A stretch of 51,076 bases of DNA from UPXZ01 sp964568675 (GTDB taxonomy: Bacteria > Bacteroidota > Bacteroidia > Bacteroidales > Paludibacteraceae). The position numbers and the translations under genes are program-made. The notes under the pieces are model-generated. The model made no database searches and was not told the DNA's origin. It was given only the letters and a program-made list of their open reading frames with translations. Positions 26,711 through 35,893 of this stretch are shown here, piece by piece. Numbering within the stretch: position 1 is the stretch's first letter; every line of letters starts with the position of its first letter. The stretch is taken from the NCBI GenBank assembly GCA_964568675.1, contig CAZMQV010000015.1, forward strand, positions 1-51,076, given 5' to 3'.

Positions 26711-27439
26711 ATGAGTGAAAATAGCAAACGTCCCAGAATAATTTGTCACATGTTGACTTCACTGGACGGGAAAATACACGGAGCTTTTATGGAAGCATCT
26801 GTAACAAAAAAGGTTGACCAGGAATACGAACGAACCAACAATACCTATAAGCCCGATGCCTGGCTTTGCGGAAGGGTAACAACGGAAGAAAATTTTACAG
26901 ACTATCGCAAACCTGTGTTGCGGGAAAATGCGCCACAGGTTCCCACTGGCGATTTCATTGCTTACCCAAATGCCGAAATGTATTATGTATCCATTGACCT
27001 TTTGGGAAAAGTGGGCTGGACAACCAATTCAATAAAATATATGGAACGCCCCGAGGCCCACATCATCGAAGTATTGAGCGAAAAAGCTCCCAATGCGTAC
27101 CGTGATTTGCTGCGTAGGTTAAACATTTCCTATATCATCGCAGGAGAGGAGTATATAAACTGCACACTGGCTTCTCAAAAGTTGAAATCACTCTTCGGCA
27201 TCAATACCTTGATGGTGTCGGGCGGCGGATACATCAATGGCTCTTTTTTAGCCGAAAACCTGATCGACGAGTTAAGCCTTGTGATGGCGCCGGTAACTGA
27301 TGCATCTTCCGATACTTCCACGCTCTTTGAAACAGGCAGGTACCTGGACAAAATAAACCCGGTTGAATTTTCGCTGATTGATGTGGAAAAACTAAATGAA
27401 GGCGGCCTTTGGATGCGGTATGAAGTTAAAAGGAATTAA
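26711..27439 (+). CDS. RibD C-terminal / dihydrofolate reductase-fold protein
   Basis: A 242-residue NADPH-binding reductase fold. N-terminal PRIICHMLTSLDGKIHGA is the RibD-C/DHFR first strand and substrate loop; WLCGRVTTEENF follows; the segment INTLMVSGGGYINGSFLAENLIDELSLVMAPV (~175-206) is the NADPH Gly-rich loop. Free-standing proteins of this fold have varied or unknown substrates. It is the last gene of the AraC-linked cluster and follows by 38 bases. Confidence 0.85.
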   Translation: MSENSKRPRIICHMLTSLDGKIHGAFMEASVTKKVDQEYERTNNTYKPDAWLCGRVTTEENFTDYRKPVLRENAPQVPTGDFIAYPNAEMYYVSIDLLGKVGWTTNSIKYMERPEAHIIEVLSEKAPNAYRDLLRRLNISYIIAGEEYINCTLASQKLKSLFGINTLMVSGGGYINGSFLAENLIDELSLVMAPVTDASSDTSTLFETGRYLDKINPVEFSLIDVEKLNEGGLWMRYEVKRN

Positions 27440-27858
27440 TGCAATCATTTTTGTTACTGAATAGCTGAAAAATTTAAACCACATTCTGATAACAGCAAAA
27501 ACGAATTGAAGACGACAACACATTACATTAACCCACATTGCAGCTAATCGCACCACAAACCGTACTATTCAGGCATTTGCTTGCCTTCCGGTTCCGATTT
27601 GTGTACTACATATTTTTTCTTTTTGAAGGGAGCATATTTGTATTTGATCATTTCCCCTTGCTTATGTGTTTGATAAAGCTTTCATAGCAAGCCTTAAATA
27701 TCTTTGCGTTGGTAGCGGAAATGAACGAAGGAAAGGGCTATTAAGTCAACACGCCCCAACCAAAACAAAACAAAACAAAAGAAAGTTGAAGGAATAAAAA
27801 TGTATTGGAATAAGCAAAACCTATCCAATATCATCGTTATTCTTTCATTTTTTTGCTA
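27440..27858. other. 419-base intergenic stretch between convergent genes
   Basis: A plus-strand TATCTTTG at 27699-27706 could be a stray promoter. Downstream of it a 20-codon ORF (27800-27862, MYWNKQNLSNIIVILSFFCY) ends over the DUF3943 stop codon. A minus-strand small ORF at 27565-27651 is listed separately. No clear terminator was seen for either flanking gene. The region may contain debris of deleted genes. Confidence 0.4.
27565..27651 (-). CDS. small basic ORF, 28 codons (uncertain)
   Basis: The translation begins MIKYKYAPFKKKKYVV and ends EPEGKQMPE. It is rich in Lys/Tyr and looks protein-like, but it is short, with a stop 15 codons upstream and no promoter or family recognised. It may be the remnant tail of a lost gene. 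Confidence 0.2.
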   Translation of the reverse strand: MIKYKYAPFKKKKYVVHKSEPEGKQMPE

Positions 27859-29379
27859 TTAAAAAACAACGCCAACACTTACTTTATTCTCAGCCACTTG
27901 ATGCGTTATGTCCGGGTAGAATTTGTAGAAACTTCGACGAATGTAATAAGCGGTTTCTAACGAAAAAAATGCTTTTTTAGTAAAATGTATGCGCGCACCA
28001 AGACGGGCAACACTCAAACTTGATTTTCCAATATCGCCATGCACATTTGAGCTGAAGTCATCGTCGGGCGAGAAGCCTAGCCACGAATAAATCCGATAAT
28101 CCTCCGAATTGAGATAGATTTGGGCATTTTTGTGAAACGTTAGCGATAAGTTAAGTTTGGAGCTGTAGCCACTACCTAGGTTGTAGTCGCGTTCGTCGAA
28201 TCGGTAATAATCGGTTTGTGCGCCTCCCAGCAAGATACAGCTTAGATAAAATTCACCTGCAAACAATAGTTTGTTTGACACGCTATTGCTGTACAACATT
28301 CCGGGACCTGCCGAAGCGGCTTCCGATATTTTGTAGGGATAAAGCAGCTCGTGCTTGTTATCCATTTTCGACACATAATAATTGAAATGCAGATATAATC
28401 CATAGCTAAAAGAATGTTTTTTTTTCTTGAGCGGAACGTTTTTCGAAGCGATCATTCCCATCACATTCACTCTGCTCACGAGTGGTTGATTCGAAAAGAA
28501 ATTTCCACTTAAATAAAATTCAAAAAAGTCGTATGGTTTTTCGTTGTCCGAGTCAAACTCGTTGCCATATTTTAGTCCTATATCATAGCTTAGCATGTTG
28601 CTGTAATCTTGATGGTGGCGCAATCGATCGGCGATAATTCGATGCCCGCCCCAGATAGAGAACACTAGCGGATGCGAGGGCATCGAATTTCCTTTGGTAT
28701 CGCGGTGCACCCAAGCATCGCCGGTAATAATTCTGTTTAGCCCTCTTATAGGAGATACTAACGTGATGAAGGCTTCTTGCCTGAAACGACTAAAGCCGGT
28801 AAGTCGGTCGTCAATAAGAAGATCGGACAACCGGTATGTAATTTCACCGAGTGCCGCTCCGCCAAATGTAGTTGCGGCGAAATCATTGATGGATGGCGAT
28901 TCGTTTTCCATAAAAAACTCCCACATCAAACTCCCTGCTGAAGTAATCGGGATCGACCTCCAGAAACTTCGTCCATTTGAGCGCGCAGCGTTGAAGTACA
29001 GACCTCCGTGATAGGGATGCAGCAAAAGGTTGGTCGAAAACATGTCGTTGTCCCACACGAATCCTGTATTGAAATTATTCTTGATGGTGTTGAAATTTAT
29101 TTTGGAATACTCCGTACGGAGCACAAAACGGTCGAAACCCCATACAGCCAAATTGGCACCAACCACATACTCCATACCACGTATCGGACTCGTTTTATTC
29201 AGAGTTAAAGCTTCGGTTTGTGGTGTTTGTATGATGGGGTTGTTGACTATCCCGGCGCGGGTAGTATCCGTGTGTGAAACTCCGGCTATCGAGTCTATCC
29301 CGTGAGTCTGGCTATGCGATGTGAAAACAATACAACAAAAAAGCGTTGCTAATACTATTCGGGTATTAGTTTTATTCAT
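27859..29379 (-). CDS. DUF3943 protein, probable outer-membrane barrel
   Basis: A 506-residue exported protein. Signal peptide 1-23 (VLATLFCCIVFTSHS). The DUF3943 core lies at ~100-200: FVWDNDMFSTNLLLHPYHGGLYFNAARSNGRSFWRS, SLMWEFFMENESPSINDFAATTFGGAALGE. Then come many alternating aromatic strands and a terminal ...KVSVGVVF, like an outer-membrane barrel ending in Phe. No function is known for DUF3943. It is the last gene of the minus-strand run, 86 bases after the LytTR regulator, so it may be a target or partner of that system. Confidence 0.75.
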   Translation of the reverse strand: MNKTNTRIVLATLFCCIVFTSHSQTHGIDSIAGVSHTDTTRAGIVNNPIIQTPQTEALTLNKTSPIRGMEYVVGANLAVWGFDRFVLRTEYSKINFNTIKNNFNTGFVWDNDMFSTNLLLHPYHGGLYFNAARSNGRSFWRSIPITSAGSLMWEFFMENESPSINDFAATTFGGAALGEITYRLSDLLIDDRLTGFSRFRQEAFITLVSPIRGLNRIITGDAWVHRDTKGNSMPSHPLVFSIWGGHRIIADRLRHHQDYSNMLSYDIGLKYGNEFDSDNEKPYDFFEFYLSGNFFSNQPLVSRVNVMGMIASKNVPLKKKKHSFSYGLYLHFNYYVSKMDNKHELLYPYKISEAASAGPGMLYSNSVSNKLLFAGEFYLSCILLGGAQTDYYRFDERDYNLGSGYSSKLNLSLTFHKNAQIYLNSEDYRIYSWLGFSPDDDFSSNVHGDIGKSSLSVARLGARIHFTKKAFFSLETAYYIRRSFYKFYPDITHQVAENKVSVGVVF

Positions 29380-29465
29380 AAAGTTTTGAAATGGATTGCA
29401 GTTTATGCGTTTGTAACAACACGAAGATATATTAAGTTTTCAAAAAGAAGCTTTTTATGCAAAAA

Positions 29466-30224
29466 TCATCGGGTGTACCAGGCTTTGAAATCGGACACAC
29501 GCGCCTTGCTTACGATTATTTTTTCGGGTAGGGCTACTGTCAGATTAATGGATAACTTGCTCCCAAACCAAATGGATATATCTTTGATGGCATTGTGCGA
29601 AATAATGTATTGGCGATTGGCTCTGAAAAACTCGGAGGGGTCGAGCTGTTCAAGCATTACTTCGAGCGAACTATCGATGTAGAAAGTTTCATTTCCGTAG
29701 CTAATTATTTTCACCATCTTATTTTCGGTGTAGCAACAAGCTATCCTATCTACTGCCAAGGGGATTAGTTTATCTTTATGCGGTATGAGAAAATGAGTTT
29801 TATATGCCTTCTGCGTTTGTTTGAAGCTATTGAGCAAGCGATTGATGGCATCGGGCGCATCGGGGTTAGGCGATAAATTACGCAATTTAGTTATTGCCCG
29901 TTCAAAGTTTTTCGTACTTATCGGTTTGAGCAAATAGTCGATGCTGTTGACCTCAAAGGCTTTCAGCGCATATTCGTCATAGGCGGTGGTGAAAATCACC
30001 GGGCAGGTTATTTTCACTTTGTCGAAAATTGCAAACGACTCGCCATCAGCAAGGTGTATGTCCATAAATGTCAAGTCGGGCATTGAGTTTTCCGAAAACC
30101 ATTCTATGCTTTCTTCCACGGTTTGCAATGTGGCTATTACTTCGATATCGTCTGCCAATTGTTCGATAAGCCGCTGCAGGTTTTGCGCCGCTATTATTTC
30201 ATCTTCTACAATTACTGCTTTCAT
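29466..30224 (-). CDS. LytTR-type response regulator
   Basis: A 252-residue two-domain regulator. Receiver domain 1-~118: acidic pair Asp8/Glu9, phospho-acceptor Asp55 (FMDIHL), Thr at FTTAYD and Lys at LLKPIS. The LytTR DNA-binding domain covers ~145-252 (IPHKDKLIPLAVDRIACCYTENKMVKIIS, SLEVMLEQLDPSEFFRANRQYIIS). It pairs with the histidine kinase encoded upstream (99-base gap), a LytS/LytR-style arrangement. LytTR proteins bind direct repeats; I found no obvious site. Regulation of the neighbouring efflux pump is likely but unshown. Confidence 0.93.
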   Translation of the reverse strand: MKAVIVEDEIIAAQNLQRLIEQLADDIEVIATLQTVEESIEWFSENSMPDLTFMDIHLADGESFAIFDKVKITCPVIFTTAYDEYALKAFEVNSIDYLLKPISTKNFERAITKLRNLSPNPDAPDAINRLLNSFKQTQKAYKTHFLIPHKDKLIPLAVDRIACCYTENKMVKIISYGNETFYIDSSLEVMLEQLDPSEFFRANRQYIISHNAIKDISIWFGSKLSINLTVALPEKIIVSKARVSDFKAWYTR

Positions 30225-30323
30225 TCGTTCTTGTTTAATTGATAAATGCGATTATACTTTTTTATATTAAGCCTTTAAGTCGCTATCGTGTGTGCGATGG
30301 CGAGGTTTTGTAAGGGCAAACCC

Positions 30324-31418
30324 TTAAAGTGATGTCATGCCACTTTTCAATTCTTTGATTAATGGCACTTCTACACTGAATATTTGATTGCTTGATATTG
30401 ACACATGTTGTTGGAATAGCAAGCTATATCGTTCGATGAGATTCATTAACCCGATGCCTTCGCCGGGTTCAACGTTTGATTTGGGCTGAATGATGTTGGA
30501 CACTCGAATGCAAGTATTATCCGTTGTTTCGATTATGATGCGAAGCGGATATTTGCCGCTTACCACGTTGTGTTTGATAGCATTTTCGACCAACAATTGT
30601 AAACTTACCGGCAAGATATAATAATTCAAGTACATATCGTTGATTTGGTAGTCTATTTTCAGATTGTCGCCATATCGTATTTTCATCAAGTCGCCATAAG
30701 ACTTGGTGAAATCAAGCTCATCCTCCAATTTTACTATTTCTTTGTTGCCGATGGTGTATCGAAACACCGACGAGAGATTTTGCACATAGTCGTGTGCTTT
30801 AGCTGTATCCATGCTTATAAGTCCGTCGAGCGTGTTGAGCGAATTGAAAAGGAAATGCGGATCCACCTGGCTTTTCAGCGCTTCGTATCGAATGCGGATA
30901 TTCTCGGCGATAAGTTTCTCATTTTCGAGCAGAGCTTTTTGTTTTTCGTATATTGTGTGCACTAAAATGGTTGAAAAAATTACTATTATTGCTACTATTA
31001 GGTCTTTGAACAAGTTGGTAATAACAAAGAATTTGTTGGGTATTTGCATATCGATCTGCAACAGATTTAAGATACCCAGAAAAATCAGGTTTAACGCGCC
31101 CGCGATAAGTATGGAACCTAACCACGTGGCTAAATGTTTGAAGCGCCTTTGCCATTTTTTTTGCACCACCCAGAAGTTGTACAGATACAAGACATAGAAC
31201 ATGAATACGTTGGGAAGAAACATGTGGGTTAGTCCGGTAGCATTTCTGAGCGTAAATTTTTGGTTGAAAACCCAGCCCAGAAACAAAATGATATTCAGTG
31301 TAACGCTTATGGTTATTGAAAGTCGAAGAGCGTTTGAGTTGGAAAATGGATTTTCCTCAAACTTTCTTTTCTTTTGTTCCTGCTGTCGATTCAAATTGCA
31401 ATCTTTCTTCATTTTCAA
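30324..31418 (-). CDS. LytS-type sensor histidine kinase
   Basis: A 364-residue membrane kinase. Four hydrophobic segments at about 32-52, 66-85, 98-120 and 131-155, with no large periplasmic domain. The His_kinase domain follows: LKSQVDPHFLFNSLNTL with phospho-acceptor His188. The HATPase region has LQLLVENAIKHNV (N-box) and PGEGIGLMNLIERY (G-box). This YehU/LytS class normally works with LytTR regulators, here the next gene. It is separated from the RND permease by 197 bases and a terminator-like hairpin, so it may have its own promoter. Confidence 0.93.
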   Translation of the reverse strand: MKMKKDCNLNRQQEQKKRKFEENPFSNSNALRLSITISVTLNIILFLGWVFNQKFTLRNATGLTHMFLPNVFMFYVLYLYNFWVVQKKWQRRFKHLATWLGSILIAGALNLIFLGILNLLQIDMQIPNKFFVITNLFKDLIVAIIVIFSTILVHTIYEKQKALLENEKLIAENIRIRYEALKSQVDPHFLFNSLNTLDGLISMDTAKAHDYVQNLSSVFRYTIGNKEIVKLEDELDFTKSYGDLMKIRYGDNLKIDYQINDMYLNYYILPVSLQLLVENAIKHNVVSGKYPLRIIIETTDNTCIRVSNIIQPKSNVEPGEGIGLMNLIERYSLLFQQHVSISSNQIFSVEVPLIKELKSGMTSL

Positions 31419-31512
31419 TTACTTTTATTTCATTTTGCTGATTTGTCAATAGTTTGTTTCTACCTCATTTCGCATCAATATGTAAAGATACATTATTGTT
31501 TTATATAAAAGA

Positions 31513-31548
31513 CATTTTCCCAAAGTAAAAAAATACCTTGGGAAAATG
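31513..31548 (-). terminator. terminator after the RND operon
   Basis: An 11-bp perfect stem (CATTTTCCCAA at 31513-31523 with TTGGGAAAATG at 31538-31548) lies 68 bases past the permease stop on the minus strand and is followed by a T-rich stretch. Confidence 0.55.
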
Positions 31549-31615
31549 CTTTTCTGAAATATTTAAAGGTACAAAACTTTATTTTTTCGGATGAATATCT
31601 TTTTGCTTTGAGCGT

Positions 31616-34600
31616 TTACGCCATGCTTGCGGCTAACTGACGCGCTTTCACTTTCTTAATCAGTTTCTTTCTTTTGCGCGACATTCTTATTGCCGCAAAG
31701 CGGTCAAAGATATAATATATCACCGGCACTACTACCAATGTCAGTATCATCGAGCTTGTTAAGCCTCCGATAATTACCCAGCCCATACCGTTTTTCATTT
31801 CGGCACCGTCGCCCGAGCCAAGCGCGATAGGCAACATCCCGAAAATCATGGCGAAAGTGGTCATTAAAATCGGACGCAACCGTTCTTTGCCGGCTTCTAT
31901 CAGCGCGTTGAACGTGCTTACCCCCTCTTCTTTCCTTATTTTATTGGTGAAATCGACCAACAAAATTGCATTTTTCGCCACCAACCCGATGAGCACTATC
32001 AGCCCGATGATGCTGAATATGTCCAGGTTGTTCATAGTGAGCGCCAATGCCAGAAATGCGCCAATCATAGCCAGCGGGATAGAGAACAACACTATCAGCG
32101 GGTCGGTAAGTGAGTTGTACAGCATCACCATAATGAGGTAAATAAGTACGATGGCAGCAAGAAACGCAAATGCAAGGCTGCCAAATGCTGTGGATTGTTG
32201 TTCCATCATACCGCCTTTCTTGATGTTTATACCATCGGGTATTTTGCCGGCGAAGGCTTGTTCTATTTCAGTTCCTACAGTTCCGGTAGGGCGCCCTACC
32301 ACCATGGAGCCTACAGTGATCGACGATATGCGGTCGGTGCGTTCCAGCGCGGAAGCGCCTAAGCCGTAAGTAATATCGGCAAATTGTTTCAGCTCTATCA
32401 GTTCACCTTTTTTGTTGATAAAGGTGAGCTTGGCTACATCTTCCGATTTGGTGCGGTCAAAATTATCCACCCCGATACGTATTTTGTATTCTACGTTGTT
32501 TTCGGTATAACGGCTGTTGTCGTTCCCATTCAAGGCGGTACGGAGCGTGGTGCCCACATCGCTTACCGACAAGCCGAGAGCCGACATTTTTTCGCGATCC
32601 AGTTTCACCTGAACTTCTTGGCGCGGGTCGTCAATAGAGTATTTTGCGTCGGATGTTCCCGGTGTGCTTTTTACAGCAGCCAACACCATTGCGGCTGTTT
32701 CTTGCACCTTTTCATAATCGGTGCCTTGTACAATGAATTGGATAGGCTCCGAGGTGCCACCGGTCAAGCTTGTGATACCCGTCCGAACACGCACTCCGGG
32801 TATATGTCGCATGATTTTGTCTTTGGTCAAGTCAGCGCATTCCTGAACGCTCATTTTTCTTTTCTTCTTATCTACCATCTTCACAGAGATGGTGGTAACG
32901 TTGTTCTTTGTTGATCTGGAACTCATCCCCACATTGGTGAAAACGCGTTTCACTTCCGGTATGCTGTTGATTATCTTTTCGGCCTCCATAGTCAACTGGT
33001 TGTTTTGATATACAGTTACTTGTGGGTTCATATCCAATGTTACGATAAATTCGCCCTGGTCGGTAGTAGGCACAAAAGCCGAACCGATAAAACCTGCCGG
33101 AAACAAAGCGATTGAGGCGATAAACATTCCGACTGTTACCAACAACACAGTAGCCTTGTGGCGCAATCCCCAGCGGAGAATGCCCGCATACCATTCTTTA
33201 AGACCATTGAATGTATTCTCAATAAAACGCGAGAATCGTGCGAATAGGGTTGAGCGGGTATTGTCCTGTATTTTTCCAAAACGCGACATCAACAGTGGTG
33301 TTACCGTAAACGACACCAACAAACTACATAATGTGGCTATAATGATAGGTGTGGCAAATTCCTTCAACACGTTGCCAATCATGCCGCCACTCACTGCCAA
33401 TGGGAGAAACACAACCACAATCACAATCGTGATAGCCAAAGCGGTGAACATTATTTGTTGTGCTCCGTCAATTGCCGCGCGCCACTTGGTTTTACCTTTT
33501 TCCATGTGGGTAAACATATTCTCGATCACCACAATGGAGTCGTCCACCAAAATACCGACTACCAGCGACAAAGCCATCAACGACATCATGTTTAGCGAAT
33601 AGCCCAGCAAATACATCCCGATAAATGCCGGGATGATGGATAGTGGCACCGCTATCATTATGATGAGGGCGCTACGCACATCGTGGAGGAATAAGAAACA
33701 AACAAACGCTACGATGAGAATAGCCAACACAAGGTCGAACACTACCGAATTGGCTGAGGCGCGGGTATAAACCGAGTCGTCGGAGGCTATTTCAAATTTC
33801 ACATTGCTTGCAGCATATTCTTTTTCTACGGCTTGCAATTCGGCTTTAGCCAAGTCGGTAACCTTCACCGCGTTGGCGTCGCTTTGCTTTAGGATAGAGA
33901 TGCCTATCGCGTCTTTTCCGTCAATCCGGTTGATAAGTTTTTGCTCCGTGATACCATCTTCCACTTCGGCCACATCCATCACTTTCACTTTCCCGCCATT
34001 GGGGGTAGTGGCTATTACAGTGTTGCGCAGCTCGTTCAGGCTCGCGTATTTGGCAGCCAAACGCACGGAATAGACCTGCTCGGCATTTTCCACATTTCCC
34101 GCCGGGATTTCCATATTGGCGCTTTGAATTGCCGAGAGCACTTGCAAAGCCGATAGTTTATAAGCTTTAAGCTTTTCAGCGTCCATGTTCACTTTTATTT
34201 GCCGCTCTCTACCACCGCTTATTTTCACCGAGCCTACACCCGGCAGTTTAGCCAAGCGTGGTTGGATCCGGTCTTCTACCAACTGATAGAACTCTGTGGA
34301 TGGCATGGTTGAAGATGCCGCTACGCTCAGAATTGATTTTTCATCTAAAGACACTTTACTGATAGAGGGGTCTTTAACATCCGTAGGCAGATTGGCTTTG
34401 ATAGCAGAAATTTTGCTTTGGGCATCCTGCACAGCAAGGTTGATATCGGCGCCCGAGTTTAATTGCACTACAACTGCCGATACGCCTTCCATGGATGTAG
34501 AACTAATTTTATCTAAGTTTTCGAGCGTCGAAAGCGCGTCTTCTACTTTTTTAGTTACGGATGTTTCTACCTCAGAAGCCGCCGCTCCGGGATACACGGT

Positions 34601-34744
34601 TTGCACAGTAAGTATCGGCAGCTCAAAGCTTGGCAATAAGTTCAGATTGAGGTTCATATATGATATGACGCCTCCTATGGTAAGCAGTGCAAAAAGCACA
34701 ACTACGATTAGTGGTTTTTTTACTGATGTTTTTATTAATGACAT
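31616..34744 (-). CDS. RND efflux transporter permease (AcrB/HAE1 type)
   Basis: A 1042-residue inner-membrane proton antiporter. TM1 is near residues 10-30 (KPLIVVVLFALLTIGGVISY). Porter domains lie at ~45-325 and ~560-860. The TM4 motif GILVDDSIVVIENMF (near 395-409) has the paired Asp residues of the proton relay; a GxxPxxxG-type turn follows in TM11-12 (FGMLPIALGSGDGAEMKNGMGW near 975-996). It exports hydrophobic drugs or metabolites via a tripartite pump with the adaptor (18 bases upstream) and TolC homologue. The substrate cannot be read from sequence. Confidence 0.95.
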   Translation of the reverse strand: MSLIKTSVKKPLIVVVLFALLTIGGVISYMNLNLNLLPSFELPILTVQTVYPGAAASEVETSVTKKVEDALSTLENLDKISSTSMEGVSAVVVQLNSGADINLAVQDAQSKISAIKANLPTDVKDPSISKVSLDEKSILSVAASSTMPSTEFYQLVEDRIQPRLAKLPGVGSVKISGGRERQIKVNMDAEKLKAYKLSALQVLSAIQSANMEIPAGNVENAEQVYSVRLAAKYASLNELRNTVIATTPNGGKVKVMDVAEVEDGITEQKLINRIDGKDAIGISILKQSDANAVKVTDLAKAELQAVEKEYAASNVKFEIASDDSVYTRASANSVVFDLVLAILIVAFVCFLFLHDVRSALIIMIAVPLSIIPAFIGMYLLGYSLNMMSLMALSLVVGILVDDSIVVIENMFTHMEKGKTKWRAAIDGAQQIMFTALAITIVIVVVFLPLAVSGGMIGNVLKEFATPIIIATLCSLLVSFTVTPLLMSRFGKIQDNTRSTLFARFSRFIENTFNGLKEWYAGILRWGLRHKATVLLVTVGMFIASIALFPAGFIGSAFVPTTDQGEFIVTLDMNPQVTVYQNNQLTMEAEKIINSIPEVKRVFTNVGMSSRSTKNNVTTISVKMVDKKKRKMSVQECADLTKDKIMRHIPGVRVRTGITSLTGGTSEPIQFIVQGTDYEKVQETAAMVLAAVKSTPGTSDAKYSIDDPRQEVQVKLDREKMSALGLSVSDVGTTLRTALNGNDNSRYTENNVEYKIRIGVDNFDRTKSEDVAKLTFINKKGELIELKQFADITYGLGASALERTDRISSITVGSMVVGRPTGTVGTEIEQAFAGKIPDGINIKKGGMMEQQSTAFGSLAFAFLAAIVLIYLIMVMLYNSLTDPLIVLFSIPLAMIGAFLALALTMNNLDIFSIIGLIVLIGLVAKNAILLVDFTNKIRKEEGVSTFNALIEAGKERLRPILMTTFAMIFGMLPIALGSGDGAEMKNGMGWVIIGGLTSSMILTLVVVPVIYYIFDRFAAIRMSRKRKKLIKKVKARQLAASMA

Positions 34745-34762
34745 AATAATCGTGTTAAATTA

Positions 34763-35821
34763 TTAATTAAGTACGATAACCTTCGCACCATCCGTCAGAT
34801 TGATCTGACCGTTGGTTACCACTTTATCGCCTTCTTTTAAGCCGGCAAGCACTTCGAAGTTCGAGTTGAAACTTCTACCCGTGTTTATTTTCACCAGTTT
34901 TGCTTCCGAGTCGTTCACCACATACACCGATGGGTCTTTCACACTACTCACAATGGCGTCGCGAGGTATTGTCAATGCTTTCCCCTGGTTGCCCATATCC
35001 ACACTCACATTCACATAAGTCCCTGCTTTTAGTTTATCTTTCCCATTATTGGGGATTACTATTTCTACGGGATAGGTGTGCGACGCGCTTGCCTTGGGGC
35101 TGATATTAGCAATCTTGCCATAATATCTTGCTTTGGCATTTACATCAGTTACAATGCTTATTTGTTGTCCTTGGCGAAGTTCATAAGCATTGGACTCCGA
35201 CACTTCCAATATCACTTTGAGCTGCGAAATATCGGCAATGCCTGCTATGGCGGATCCGGGATTGACATAAGCGCCAAGTTCGGTGTTTTGCGAAGTGATG
35301 TATCCGCTGAATGGCGCGGTGATGCGGGTATCATTCCATTGCTTTTTAGCATTTTCAAGTTGAATCGAAGCATTTTCGAGCGCCATTTTCACATCCCGCA
35401 GTTGGGTGTCGGAGATAGCGTCGCCCTGATGAAGCGCCAGACTTCTATTGTAATCATCTTTGCATTTGTCATAGCTGAGTTTCGCATTTTCGAATGCCAG
35501 GCGTTTGTAGGTGTCGTCGATGCGGGCGAGTATTTGACCTTTGCTCACAATGTCGCCCATTTTGAAGTTTACTTGCGTTATTTTGCCGGCGCTTTCAGAG
35601 GGGATGCTCACTTCTCTGAATGGCTGGGTAGTGCCCACAAGCTGAAGGTTGCCTCCCATCTCTTCCATTCCTACGGTGGAAACGGTTACTGTTACTGCGC
35701 TTTGAGTAGTCCTAACCTCTTTGCTGCTGTCTATTGCTTGTTTGTTGGATGCTAATGTCCAAGTCATTATGCCCAAAAGAGCGACAAGTGTAACGCTTAC
35801 TATGATTGTTTTCTTTTTCAT
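34763..35821 (-). CDS. RND efflux periplasmic adaptor (membrane fusion protein)
   Basis: A 352-residue MFP/HlyD-like protein. An N-terminal signal/anchor segment lies at ~5-24. The lipoyl halves are PSESAGKITQVNFKMGDIVSKGQILARID and RITAPFSGYITSQNTELGAYVNPG, with an alpha-hairpin between (~110-165: CKDDYNRSLALHQGD...). A beta-barrel and membrane-proximal domain follow (NDSEAKLVKINTGRSF, AGLKEGDKVVTNGQINLTDGAKV). It bridges the permease and the outer-membrane channel. Spacing of 18 bases to the permease supports one operon. Confidence 0.94.
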   Translation of the reverse strand: MKKKTIIVSVTLVALLGIMTWTLASNKQAIDSSKEVRTTQSAVTVTVSTVGMEEMGGNLQLVGTTQPFREVSIPSESAGKITQVNFKMGDIVSKGQILARIDDTYKRLAFENAKLSYDKCKDDYNRSLALHQGDAISDTQLRDVKMALENASIQLENAKKQWNDTRITAPFSGYITSQNTELGAYVNPGSAIAGIADISQLKVILEVSESNAYELRQGQQISIVTDVNAKARYYGKIANISPKASASHTYPVEIVIPNNGKDKLKAGTYVNVSVDMGNQGKALTIPRDAIVSSVKDPSVYVVNDSEAKLVKINTGRSFNSNFEVLAGLKEGDKVVTNGQINLTDGAKVIVLN

Positions 35822-35893
35822 ATTGATGTTTTTGTTTATTTTATTATCTATTGAATGTTTTTGTTTATTTTCCCGGATTCGCTTTTCTATTAA

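Noticed and set aside
35078..35755. 225-codon plus-strand ORF opposite the efflux adaptor
   Set aside because: It is antisense to conserved MFP motifs; its composition (many Ile, Phe, Tyr, Ser) is typical of a shadow frame.
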